Origin: Candidatus Caccousia avistercoris
GTDB lineage: Bacteria > Bacillota > Clostridia > Oscillospirales > Acutalibacteraceae
Assembly (NCBI GenBank): GCA_018715025.1
Contig: DVMK01000134.1
Span: forward strand, 1 to 55,377
Direction: 5' to 3'
Length of the DNA stretch: 55,377 nucleotides
In this document: positions 24,616-32,166 of the stretch, piece after piece
Layout: each line of letters starts with the position of its first letter
Numbering within the stretch: the stretch's first letter is position 1
The notes under the pieces: model-generated
The model's input: the letters and a program-made list of their open reading frames with translations, nothing else
The model's database searches: none
Told to the model about the DNA's origin: nothing
Position numbers and translations under genes: made by a program

Positions 24616-25533
24616 ATGAATTTGGAACAGCGGTTCCGGGAATTTGTTCGGGAAGCGGAGCAGCGGGGGCTGGCCATAGAGGGCATAGCGGTGGCCGACG
24701 AGAAAAAAGTGCTGCTGGAGCACCGCTTCACCCCCGACCTGCCCCGGAACATCTATTCCCACACCAAAAGCTACACCGCCACCGCCGTGGGTCTGGCCGT
24801 GGAGGAAGGGATTCTGCGCCTGGAGGACCGGCTGGCAGACTTTTTCCCGGAAAAGCTGCCCAAGGCCCCCCCGCCCGCACTGCTGCAGATTACCCTGCGC
24901 TGCCTGCTCACCATGTCCAGCGGCTTCGGAAAATCCTACCTGATGTCGGAGGAGCGGCGCGGCGGGGAGGGAGCGCCGGACTACATGGCCTACATGCTCT
25001 CGCGCCCGGTGACAGAGCAGCCGGGGCAGCGCTTCTGCTACTCCACGGCAGACAGCATTTTGGCCGGGTACATGGTGGAAAAGGCCGCCGGCGTGCGCCT
25101 GGGCCAGTACCTGTACGAGCGTCTCTTTTCCAGGCTGGGCCAGGGCTACCCTGTGTGGGAGCATGACCCCCAGGGCCACCCCAACGGCGGAGGCGGCATG
25201 TTCCTGCGGCTGACCGAAATGATGAAGCTGGGCCAGCTGTACCTGGCCGGCGGCCGCTGGCAGGGGGAGCAGGTGGTGCCGGCCGGCTGGGTGCGCGAGG
25301 CCACCCGAAAGCAGATTGACACCGGCAACCCCGGCGACGTGTGGAGCTGCGGGTACGGCTACCAGTTCTGGCTTTCTCCCTACCCGGGCAGCTACCGGGC
25401 AGACGGGGCCTTCGGGCAGGTTTCCACCGTACTGCCGGAAAAGGGGCTGGTGGTGGCGGTGCAGTGCCCGGAAACCGGCGATTTTGAACAGGTGAAGCGC
25501 CTGCTTCACGAGGACTTTCTCGCCCTGCTGTAA
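24616..25533 (+). CDS. Beta-lactamase-family (class C type) serine hydrolase
   Basis: 305-residue penicillin-binding-protein-like hydrolase. The active-site S-x-x-K is SHTKSYT (about residue 48), and the second motif is YST in RFCYSTADSI (about residue 142), replacing Tyr-x-Asn. The final H/K-x-G region is around GAFGQVST near residue 270. No signal peptide is seen, so it is probably cytosolic and an esterase or peptidase rather than a resistance enzyme. The ATG at 24616 follows GAGGAGG by eight bases. It lies 22 bases after the dipeptidase gene, in the same operon. Confidence 0.83.
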   Translation: MNLEQRFREFVREAEQRGLAIEGIAVADEKKVLLEHRFTPDLPRNIYSHTKSYTATAVGLAVEEGILRLEDRLADFFPEKLPKAPPPALLQITLRCLLTMSSGFGKSYLMSEERRGGEGAPDYMAYMLSRPVTEQPGQRFCYSTADSILAGYMVEKAAGVRLGQYLYERLFSRLGQGYPVWEHDPQGHPNGGGGMFLRLTEMMKLGQLYLAGGRWQGEQVVPAGWVREATRKQIDTGNPGDVWSCGYGYQFWLSPYPGSYRADGAFGQVSTVLPEKGLVVAVQCPETGDFEQVKRLLHEDFLALL

Positions 25534-25544
25534 GCGGGGGGCTG

Positions 25545-25646
25545 TTCCCCGCAGGCGTTCTTCACAACGCCAAAAACCTGGGGGATGAGGAGGCCGTCAT
25601 GATCATCTCCTACTCTTCCCCAGAGCGCCGCACAGAACAGGCATAA
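25545..25646 (+). pseudogene. C-terminal fragment of a cupin-domain protein
   Basis: An open stretch ending TAA at 25644 translates to FPAGVLHNAKN, then LGDEEAVMIISYSSPERR. This is the final strands of a cupin barrel, in which P-A-G-x-x-H-N and a terminal YSSP are common. No start codon or first half of the domain is present; the frame runs back into the serine-hydrolase gene. It is most likely what remains of a deleted gene. Confidence 0.55.
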
Positions 25647-25655
25647 CGGCAAAAA

Positions 25656-25700
25656 CCCCGGCCGCCGCAGAAAACTGCGGGCAGCCGGGGTCTTTTTTAT
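25656..25700. terminator. Bidirectional terminator between the serine-hydrolase operon and mrp
   Basis: Stem of about 13 pairs (CCCCGGC, GCCGCAG with CTGCGGGC, GCCGGGG), flanked by AAAAA on the left and TCTTTTTTAT on the right. Confidence 0.9.
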
Positions 25701-25722
25701 GCAGGCCCGTACCGGGCGGGGC

Positions 25723-26568
25723 TTACTTCTGCTTCGCTTCCAGGGCTTCCACCGCGTCGGCGGCCTTTTCCAGCCCTTCGGTGTGGCACAGCTCCACCAG
25801 GCCCGCGTCGCAGTTCTTGGCCACCTCGGGGTCAAGGGGCAGGCGGCCCAGCAGCGTGAGGCCGTACTTGGCGGCAATTTCTTCCACATGGCTTTCGCCG
25901 AACACGCGAAGCTCACGGCCGCAGTCGGGGCACTTCACATAGCTCATGTTCTCCACAATGCCGATGATGGGCACGTCCATCATCTGGGCCATGTTGACCG
26001 CCTTGGCCACAATCATGGAAACCAGCTCCTGGGGGGAGGTCACCACAATAATCCCGTCCAGGGGAATGCTCTGGAACACGGTGAGGGGCACGTCGCCGGT
26101 GCCGGGGGGCATGTCCACAAACATGTAATCCACGTCGTTCCAGATCACATCCGTCCAGAACTGCTTCACCGTGTTGGCGATGATGGGCCCGCGCCACACC
26201 ACCGGCGCGCACTCGTCGTCCAGCAGAAGATTTACCGACATAATGTCAACGCCTGTTTTCGTCTTTACAGGCAGCAGGCCCAGCTCGTTCCCCATGGCCT
26301 TCTGGTGAATGCCGAACGCCTTGGGAATGGAGGGGCCGGTAATGTCCGCATCCAAAATCGCCGTGTGGGCTCCCCGCCGGTTCATAGCCACCGCCATCAG
26401 GGAGGTTACCAGGCTTTTGCCCACGCCGCCCTTTCCGCTGACCACGCCGATCACTTTTTTGATACTGCTCATTGCGTGGGGCTTTTCCAGGAAGTCCTCC
26501 GGCTTTCTCTGACGCTCCGCGCAGTTTTCGCTGCAATTCCCACAATCGTGGCTGCAACCTTCGCTCAT
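25723..26568 (-). CDS. mrp: Mrp/NBP35-family iron-sulfur carrier P-loop ATPase
   Basis: 281-residue cytosolic scaffold/carrier for Fe-S clusters. The N-terminus has a cysteine cluster (CSHDCGNCSENC) as in Nbp35-type proteins. The deviant Walker A is SGKGGVGKS near residue 45, followed by DADITGPS and the Walker B-like DMPPGTGD. The C-x-x-C that usually binds the shared cluster is KCPDC near residue 230. ATG 26568 is preferred to the in-frame GTG at 26577 on ribosome-site spacing. It has a perfect consensus promoter of its own. Confidence 0.92.
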   Translation of the reverse strand: MSEGCSHDCGNCSENCAERQRKPEDFLEKPHAMSSIKKVIGVVSGKGGVGKSLVTSLMAVAMNRRGAHTAILDADITGPSIPKAFGIHQKAMGNELGLLPVKTKTGVDIMSVNLLLDDECAPVVWRGPIIANTVKQFWTDVIWNDVDYMFVDMPPGTGDVPLTVFQSIPLDGIIVVTSPQELVSMIVAKAVNMAQMMDVPIIGIVENMSYVKCPDCGRELRVFGESHVEEIAAKYGLTLLGRLPLDPEVAKNCDAGLVELCHTEGLEKAADAVEALEAKQK

Positions 26569-26661
26569 TTCCTTCACGCCTTTCCGCGCCCCGCAGGGCG
26601 CACTCCATACTCCTGCCTGCGGCGGGGCAAACCGGCGCGCCGCAGGCCATGATACTTTTCC

Positions 26662-26690
26662 ATTATACGGGAGATTTTCCGCTTTGTCAA
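26662..26690 (-). promoter_or_regulatory. Perfect consensus sigma-A promoter of mrp
   Basis: Minus strand: TTGACA (26685-26690), exactly 17 bases, TATAAT (26662-26667). The TGA of the upstream histidine-kinase gene (26687-26689) lies inside the -35 hexamer. The mRNA leader is about 90 bases. Confidence 0.92.
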
Positions 26691-28168
26691 CGTGGGCCGG
26701 GGGCCTGCTCGCGGCCTGCGGCGGGGATGCCGTCCAGCTCGAACCAGAAGGTGGAGCCCACCCCCTCCTGGCTGCGCACGCCGTACTTGCCGCCGTGCAT
26801 GTCCAGCACCATTTTCACAATGGAAAGCCCCAGGCCGGTGCCCATTTGGGCGCGCTTGTGGGCCTTGTCCACCTTGTAATAGCGTTCCCAAATATCGTTC
26901 AGCTTATCCTGGGGAATCCCCTCGCCGGTGTCGGTGACCGAAATGCGCACCTTGCCGCCCTCCTCCTCCTGCCGGAGCAGAACCCGCTTGTCCTCGCCGG
27001 TGTAGGTGAGGGCGTTGTTCACCAGGTTGTACACCACCTGAGAAATTTTCAGCTCGTCCGCGTTCACCCAGACGTCCCGTTCCGCCTGGAAGGTAATGTG
27101 GTAGTCGGTGAGCTTGCTGTAGCGGGTGAGAATGCTGCGCACGCTTTGGGTCAGGTTGAATTCGCTCCGTTCCAGGGTGACGGCCCCCGACTGCAGCTTG
27201 GAAAGATCCAGCACGTCGTTTACCAGGGTGGTCAGGCGGGTGGCCTCGTCGATGATGATCTGCACGTTCTCCGGCGTATTTTCCCCCGGAAGATCCCGCA
27301 TGACCTCTGCGTACCCGGTAATGAGGGTGAGGGGGGTGCGCAGATCGTGGGAGATGTTGGCGATGAGATCCCGCTGGAGCGTTTCCACCTTGGAAAGCTC
27401 CCGGGCGGCGTAATTCAGCGTGTCAGAAAGCTCCTGCACCTCCTGGTAGCCCTCGCCGTTGAACTGGGCGTTGTAGTTGCCGGTGGCCAGGACCTTCGCC
27501 GCAGAGTTCAGGGACTCGATGGGCCGCCCAATCTTCCGGGAAAGCAGCAGCGCCAGCAGAAGGCCCAGCAGAAGCATGACCACCGAGACGGTGAGAAGCT
27601 GTATGCGAAGGGTGTCCACCGTCGCGCCCACCGGCGAAATGGTGGAATTCATGAGCACCATAAGCTGCTGGCCGTCGCTGCGTGTGACAATCTGGGCGAA
27701 AATCATGCTTTCAAAGGATTCTTCCTGGCGGGTGTAGGCGGAATTATCCTCCAGAATCATCACCGGCTGGTAGGGCTCCTGGGGAAACCGTTCAAAGTAC
27801 GAGCCGCCGTTGTCCATCGTAACCATATAGACCACCGCCAAATTCCAGTTGGAAAGGCGGTGAATGACGCAGTTGGGCGTGGCGTTTTCCGAGTAAATCC
27901 GGTTGCCGCGGGAGTCGCTGATGATGCAGCAGATCTGGTTTTCCAGCGCCACCCGCTGCAGGTTTTTCTGCAGGCCCTCGCTGTTGATCTCCTGGCAGAT
28001 GGTGTGGGCGGAGGTTTTGATTTCATGTACCTTGATAGCCTTGTAAAAGGGATCCAGCAAAACCACCTGGAAAATCCACAGCAGGGCCAGAATGACCGCC
28101 GTGAACAGGGCGAAGCTGCCGAAGATGCGCCACTTGATGCTCCCCTGCCGGCCCTCCCTACGCCTCAA
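26687..28168 (-). CDS. Sensor histidine kinase
   Basis: 493-residue membrane kinase: transmembrane helix 1 (about 13-37), extracytoplasmic sensor domain (about 38-180), helix 2 (about 183-205), HAMP, HisKA with phospho-acceptor in NISHDLRTPLT (about residue 290), and a HATPase domain with NLVNNALTYT, DTGEGIP and GTGLGLSIVK. It phosphorylates the regulator encoded just upstream. The start at 28168 is TTG inside the regulator gene with a weak ribosome site, so translation is probably coupled and the exact start is uncertain. Signal unknown. Confidence 0.92.
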   Translation of the reverse strand: MRRREGRQGSIKWRIFGSFALFTAVILALLWIFQVVLLDPFYKAIKVHEIKTSAHTICQEINSEGLQKNLQRVALENQICCIISDSRGNRIYSENATPNCVIHRLSNWNLAVVYMVTMDNGGSYFERFPQEPYQPVMILEDNSAYTRQEESFESMIFAQIVTRSDGQQLMVLMNSTISPVGATVDTLRIQLLTVSVVMLLLGLLLALLLSRKIGRPIESLNSAAKVLATGNYNAQFNGEGYQEVQELSDTLNYAARELSKVETLQRDLIANISHDLRTPLTLITGYAEVMRDLPGENTPENVQIIIDEATRLTTLVNDVLDLSKLQSGAVTLERSEFNLTQSVRSILTRYSKLTDYHITFQAERDVWVNADELKISQVVYNLVNNALTYTGEDKRVLLRQEEEGGKVRISVTDTGEGIPQDKLNDIWERYYKVDKAHKRAQMGTGLGLSIVKMVLDMHGGKYGVRSQEGVGSTFWFELDGIPAAGREQAPGPR

Positions 28169-28838
28169 AACGGTACCCCACGCCGCGAAGCGTTACAATA
28201 AATTTGCTGTAAGGGCCCAGGCTCTTCCGCAAAAGCTTGATGTGGGTGTCCAGGGTGCGGTCGTCCCCGTAAAAATCGTAGCCCCACACGTTGGTGATGA
28301 GTTTTTCCCTGGTGAGGGCGATGTTCCGGTTGTTCACCATGTAGAACAGCAGGTCGTACTCTTTGGGGGAAAGCTCTGCCTTTTGGCCGTCCACGGTGAC
28401 AATGCGGCCGGTAAAGTCGATGGTAAGCCCTTCAAAGCGCACAATCTCCTTGGCGGGCTCCTGGGGGGTGGGGCGCACCCGCTTCAGGATGGCGTTCACC
28501 CGCATCATCAGCTCTTTGGGGGAAAAGGGCTTCACCACATAGTCATCCACCCCCAGCTCAAAGCCGTGGATTTTGTCGTATTCCTCCCCCCGGGCCGAGA
28601 GCATGAGAACCGGCGCCTGGCAGTATTTCCGCAGCTCCTTCACCGCGGAAAAGCCGTCCAGCTCCGGCATCATCACGTCCATAATGATAATGTCGTAATC
28701 GTCGGGGTGTTCCCGGCACATATTCACCGCCTGCATGCCGTTTTCCGCCTCGAACACCACATTGCCCTCGAACACGGCGTATTTCTTGATGAGGTTCCGG
28801 ATATTTTCTTCGTCGTCCACCACAAGGATCTGGTACAT
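28158..28838 (-). CDS. OmpR-family response regulator
   Basis: 226-residue transcription factor: receiver domain (1-115) with acidic pocket DDEE at 8-11, phospho-acceptor Asp54 in IIIMDVMMP and Lys in VVKPFSP, then a winged-helix DNA-binding domain (about 130-226) ending LRGVGYRFEA. It is partner of the histidine kinase downstream, whose start overlaps its end by 11 bases. The length and DNA-binding part match the PhoP/VicR branch. GGAGGAG precedes the ATG. Upstream on the minus strand there are AT-rich boxes (TACAAT, TATAAA) but no promoter with good spacing. Confidence 0.93.
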   Translation of the reverse strand: MYQILVVDDEENIRNLIKKYAVFEGNVVFEAENGMQAVNMCREHPDDYDIIIMDVMMPELDGFSAVKELRKYCQAPVLMLSARGEEYDKIHGFELGVDDYVVKPFSPKELMMRVNAILKRVRPTPQEPAKEIVRFEGLTIDFTGRIVTVDGQKAELSPKEYDLLFYMVNNRNIALTREKLITNVWGYDFYGDDRTLDTHIKLLRKSLGPYSKFIVTLRGVGYRFEA

Positions 28839-28950
28839 GCTTCTCCTCCTGCTCCGCCGGGGCGGCGCGGCCCTGGCAAAGCGCGCGGTCCCTTCGTTTT
28901 TTTATATTGTAACGGAAAAATGTGACTGTTCTGTGAAAAAAGCGCCCAAA

Positions 28951-28988
28951 AAGAAAAAAGAACCCCGGCCGCGCAGGGCGGGCCCGGG
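28951..28988 (-). terminator. Terminator of the 70-residue membrane protein gene
   Basis: Minus strand: GC-rich stem CCCGG/CCGGG with further pairs, then GTTCTTTTTTCTTTTT. Confidence 0.75.
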
Positions 28989-29010
28989 ATTCCGTACGGC
29001 GGCCGCAGGG

Positions 29011-29223
29011 CTACGGCTTTACGATCCAGCTGATGATTTGGATGATGACCAGAAGCGCGCCGCAGACAATAATGATAATCCCCCTGGCGCGCAGGTTCCG
29101 TTTCGACTTTTCCTGCGACAGGTTTGCCGCCAGCTTTTCGTAAGGGGTTTTCAGGATGAAGACGCCCGCCCCCATGCAGATAAGGCCGAAAACCACACAG
29201 AAAATCTCAAACGCAATGCCCAT
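29011..29223 (-). CDS. Small two-helix membrane protein of unknown function
   Basis: 70 residues: transmembrane segment at about 4-24, short polar loop with EKLAANLSQEKSKRN, second transmembrane segment at about 48-66, ending WIVKP. I do not recognise the family. It is a real gene on the strength of GGAGGAGG eight bases before the ATG, a promoter and a terminator. It stands alone between the two-component system and the LysM-GH18 gene. Confidence 0.8.
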   Translation of the reverse strand: MGIAFEIFCVVFGLICMGAGVFILKTPYEKLAANLSQEKSKRNLRARGIIIIVCGALLVIIQIISWIVKP

Positions 29224-29309
29224 AACCGAAGCCTCCTCCCCCTCTCTTTCCTGCTTTGCAGCTTTCCCGGCGGGGGGGACAAGCGCCTCCCGCCGCCGGG
29301 TTCCCTTCT

Positions 29310-29338
29310 ATTGTACTGATTTTCTTTTCAAATAGCAA
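29310..29338 (-). promoter_or_regulatory. Promoter of the small membrane protein gene
   Basis: Minus strand: TTGCTA (29333-29338), 17-base spacer, TACAAT (29310-29315). Confidence 0.7.
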
Positions 29339-29410
29339 ACCTTTTCGCAAATTTCCCTGCTTCCCGGCGCATATTTATAGAGTGTATTCTCGTATGGGAG
29401 GGGTTGCGAT

Positions 29411-30670
29411 ATGATCATCCATGTGGCAGAGCAGGGGGAAACCCTGGCGTCGGTGGCCCGGCGGTACCGGGTTTCGCCCAAAAGGCTGGGCCAGGAAAAC
29501 GGGGTTCTGGAAAACGAAGGCCTGGCGGCAGGGCAGGCCCTGGCGGTGCTGTTCCCGGCCCAGGTGCACACGGTGCAGAAGGGGGAAACGCTGTACGGCA
29601 TCGCCCGGCGGTACGGAATCTCCCTGCGGCAGCTGTACCGGAACAACCCGGGCGCGGCGGCGCAGCCGTACCTTTACCCGGGGGACCGGCTGGTGATACG
29701 CTACCGGCAGAACAAGCTGGGGCGCATAGAATCCAGCGGGTACGCCTACCCCTCCACCCCGCGGGAGCTTCTGCGCGCCGCGCTGCCCTACATGACCCAG
29801 GCGCTGCCCTTCACCCACGAGCTGACCAGGGGCGGCACCCTGGCCCCTCTGGCGGACGAGGCCGTTCTGGAGGAGGCCCGGTCACTGGGAACGGCGGCCG
29901 TCATGAGCGTTTCCAACCTGCGGGAGCCCGACGGCTTTGACAGCAGCACCGCCCACCTGGTGCTGAACAGCCCGGAGCTTCAGCAAAGCCTGATCCAGGA
30001 CATTCAGAAGGAGATTTCCCAGAAGGGCTATGCGGGGGTGGATATTGACTTTGAATACCTGTACCAGCGGGACCGGGAAAAATACCCCCGCTTCCTGCGC
30101 CGGCTGAAGGAGGCGCTGGGCCCCGCCCTTCTGGTGCGGGCGGCGGTGGCGGCCAAGACGGCCGACGGCGCGGGCGGCAGGCTGGTGGAGGGGCTGGACT
30201 ACCGGGCCATTGGGGAAGCGGCGGACGCGGTGCTGCTGATGACCTATGAATGGGGGTACGCCCTGGGCGCTCCCATGGCGGTGGCCCCTCTTTACAAGGT
30301 GCGGGAGGTGCTGGACTACGCAGCGGCGCGGATCCCGCGGGAAAAGCTTCTGATGGGGGTGCCCAACTACGGCTACGACTGGCCCTTGGGCGGGGGCAGG
30401 GCCCGCTCCGTCTCCAATGTGGAGGCGGTGCGCCTGGCCCGCAGCCACGGGGAGGAAATCCTGTACGACCAGGAGGCCCAGGCCCCCTGGTTCCGCTACC
30501 GGCACGAGGGGCAGGAGCGGGAGGTGTGGTTTGAGGACGCCAGAAGCATCCGGGCCAAGCTGCGGCTGGCGGCGGAGTTCGGGCTGCGGGGCATAGGGGT
30601 GTGGAACCTTTCCCGCCCCTTCCCCCAGGGCTGGACCGTGCTGAACGCCCTGTTCCACCTGGAGGAATAA
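29411..30670 (+). CDS. LysM-GH18 peptidoglycan hydrolase (SleL/YaaH-like)
   Basis: 419 residues: two LysM repeats (about 3-47 and 51-98; second begins HTVQKGETLYGIARRYG) and a GH18 barrel (about 105-415). The catalytic motif is GVDIDFEYL near residue 215, with Glu as acid. This is the layout of spore-cortex N-acetylglucosaminidases such as SleL and YaaH, which have no signal peptide and are targeted by LysM; none is seen here either. It suggests a spore-forming host. The start at 29411 is preceded by GGGAGGGG. It is monocistronic. Confidence 0.88.
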   Translation: MIIHVAEQGETLASVARRYRVSPKRLGQENGVLENEGLAAGQALAVLFPAQVHTVQKGETLYGIARRYGISLRQLYRNNPGAAAQPYLYPGDRLVIRYRQNKLGRIESSGYAYPSTPRELLRAALPYMTQALPFTHELTRGGTLAPLADEAVLEEARSLGTAAVMSVSNLREPDGFDSSTAHLVLNSPELQQSLIQDIQKEISQKGYAGVDIDFEYLYQRDREKYPRFLRRLKEALGPALLVRAAVAAKTADGAGGRLVEGLDYRAIGEAADAVLLMTYEWGYALGAPMAVAPLYKVREVLDYAAARIPREKLLMGVPNYGYDWPLGGGRARSVSNVEAVRLARSHGEEILYDQEAQAPWFRYRHEGQEREVWFEDARSIRAKLRLAAEFGLRGIGVWNLSRPFPQGWTVLNALFHLEE

Positions 30671-30675
30671 AAGAC

Positions 30676-30710
30676 AAAGGGCCGGGGCATTTGCTCCGGC
30701 TCTTTCCTTT
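30676..30710. terminator. Terminator between convergent genes
   Basis: Stem AAAGG/CTTT plus GCCGGGGC/GCTCCGGC (one mismatch) with TCTTTCCTTT after it on the plus strand. Confidence 0.7.
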
Positions 30711-30718
30711 ATATGCCG

Positions 30719-31417
30719 TTATATGCCATCGGCGTTCATCTGCTCCAGCAGGCGAAGCACCACCTGCGCCGAAAGGGCGGACGCCCTCTCGCAGTTTTCC
30801 TCAAAGGTACCCACCCCGCTGTGCTGGGCGGTGTCGGAAATGGACCGTACCGCCAGGAAGGGGATTTGATTCACATAGCACACGTGGGCAACCGCTCCTG
30901 ACTCCATATCGGTGGCCAGCGGGGAAAAGCGCCGGTTGATTTCCGCCCGGTTTTCCTCCGCAATAAACTGCTCGCCTGTCACCGTCCTGCCGAACAGAAC
31001 CGGCTGATCCAGCGAGGCGGCGCATTTCCGGGCCGCGGCCAGCAGCGCCGGATCGGCGGGGAAATACACAGATTTCATCCAGGGGTGGAACTCTGTCAGA
31101 ATATCCCCGGCCACGTCGTGGTAAGCAATCTCCTCAGAAACCACCGTGTCGAACAGCCGGACCTGCTCCGCCATGCCGCCCGCCACCCCGGCGTTGAGGA
31201 GGATCTCCGCGCCGAAGGCGTCGATGAGCAGCTGAGCGGCCACGGCGGCGTTCACCTTGCAGACGCCGCTGTACACCATGACCGCCTTCCGCCCGCACAG
31301 TTCTCCCCCGTAAAAGGTCAGCATGGCCCGTTCCCTGCTCCATTCCCGCTTCAGGTGCGGAAGGAAGGGGGCGAGCTCGGTGTCGCTGGCACACAGAATT
31401 CCCACTGTTTTTCCCAT
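30719..31417 (-). CDS. 5'-methylthioadenosine/S-adenosylhomocysteine nucleosidase-family protein
   Basis: 232-residue phosphorylase-superfamily enzyme expected to split SAH and MTA into adenine and the thioribose product. The N-terminal region is VGILCASDTELAPF, and LNAGVAGG lies near residue 75. The substrate-binding Glu is in ATDMESGAVAH, and the catalytic Asp in RSISDTA near residue 200, the S-D of the family. GAAAGGAG precedes ATG 31417. It follows the B12 operon by 73 bases but has a promoter of its own. It could clear SAH made by the corrin methyltransferases. Confidence 0.87.
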   Translation of the reverse strand: MGKTVGILCASDTELAPFLPHLKREWSRERAMLTFYGGELCGRKAVMVYSGVCKVNAAVAAQLLIDAFGAEILLNAGVAGGMAEQVRLFDTVVSEEIAYHDVAGDILTEFHPWMKSVYFPADPALLAAARKCAASLDQPVLFGRTVTGEQFIAEENRAEINRRFSPLATDMESGAVAHVCYVNQIPFLAVRSISDTAQHSGVGTFEENCERASALSAQVVLRLLEQMNADGI

Positions 31418-31452
31418 AACAAAAGCTCCTTTCAGGCGCGCCGTTTTGCTAC

Positions 31453-31481
31453 AGTGTACCACAGCCTTCCCCTGTGCGCAA
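31453..31481 (-). promoter_or_regulatory. Promoter of the nucleosidase gene
   Basis: Minus strand: TTGCGC (31476-31481), 17-base spacer, TACACT (31453-31458), just after the cbiC stop codon. Confidence 0.55.
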
Positions 31482-31490
31482 GGGGGAGCG

Positions 31491-32159
31491 TCACACCCTT
31501 CTGCCCCAGGCCTGGTACAGCAGGGCGTTGCAGACGGCGGCGGCCACCGTGCTGCCGCCCTTCCGGCCCAGGGCCGCGATGTAGGGCGCCGGGGTGCGGA
31601 GCAGCAGCTCCTTGCTCTCCACCACGTTCACAAACCCCACCGGGGCCCCCACCACCAAAGCCGGGCTGACCGCCCCCTCCTGAATCAGCTCGCAGAGCCG
31701 GATCAGGGCGGTGGGGGCGTTGCCCACGGCGAAAATGAGGGGGCCGGGCAGGCGGGCGGCGCGCTCCATAGAGACAACCGCCCTGGTAAGGCCCCGCCGC
31801 CCGGCCTCCTCCGCCACGTCGGGCTCTGCCATAAAGCAGCGGGCCGTGCAGCCCAGGGCTTGCAGGGCGGGCTTGCTCACGCCGGCCAGGGCCATGTTGG
31901 TGTCGGTGACAAGGCAGGCCCCGGCCCGCAGGGCTTCCAGGCCCCGTTCCACCGCATCCGGGGAAAACGCCAGATTGCGGGCATAGTCGAAATCCGCCGT
32001 GGTGTGGATAACCCTTTTTACCACAGGGGCATGGGCCGCGGGAAGGGGGAAGTCCCCCAATTCCTCCGTGATAATCGCAAAGCTTCTGCGCTCAATGTCT
32101 CCGGGCCGGATATACTGCAGATCCCCGGCTCCCTTGGCGGCGTTTTTTTCCTCTGCCAT
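31491..32159 (-). CDS. cbiC: Precorrin-8X / cobalt-precorrin-8 methylmutase
   Basis: 222 residues. Moves the C-11 methyl group to C-12 to give (cobalt-)cobyrinate. The catalytic His is in RVIHTTADFDYARNL near residue 50, and the C-terminal GAPVGFVNVVESKE and GRKGGSTVAAA segments are family hallmarks. It is the last gene of the riboswitch-controlled operon, seven bases after cbiP. Confidence 0.95.
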   Translation of the reverse strand: MAEEKNAAKGAGDLQYIRPGDIERRSFAIITEELGDFPLPAAHAPVVKRVIHTTADFDYARNLAFSPDAVERGLEALRAGACLVTDTNMALAGVSKPALQALGCTARCFMAEPDVAEEAGRRGLTRAVVSMERAARLPGPLIFAVGNAPTALIRLCELIQEGAVSPALVVGAPVGFVNVVESKELLLRTPAPYIAALGRKGGSTVAAAVCNALLYQAWGRRV

Positions 32160-32166
32160 TGTGCAG

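Noticed and set aside
29345..29400. Sporulation sigma-E or sigma-K type promoter before the LysM-GH18 gene
   Set aside because: GCAAATT and CATATTTAT resemble the boxes, but spacing is about 16 bases and the -10 match is only partial. Not strong enough to list.
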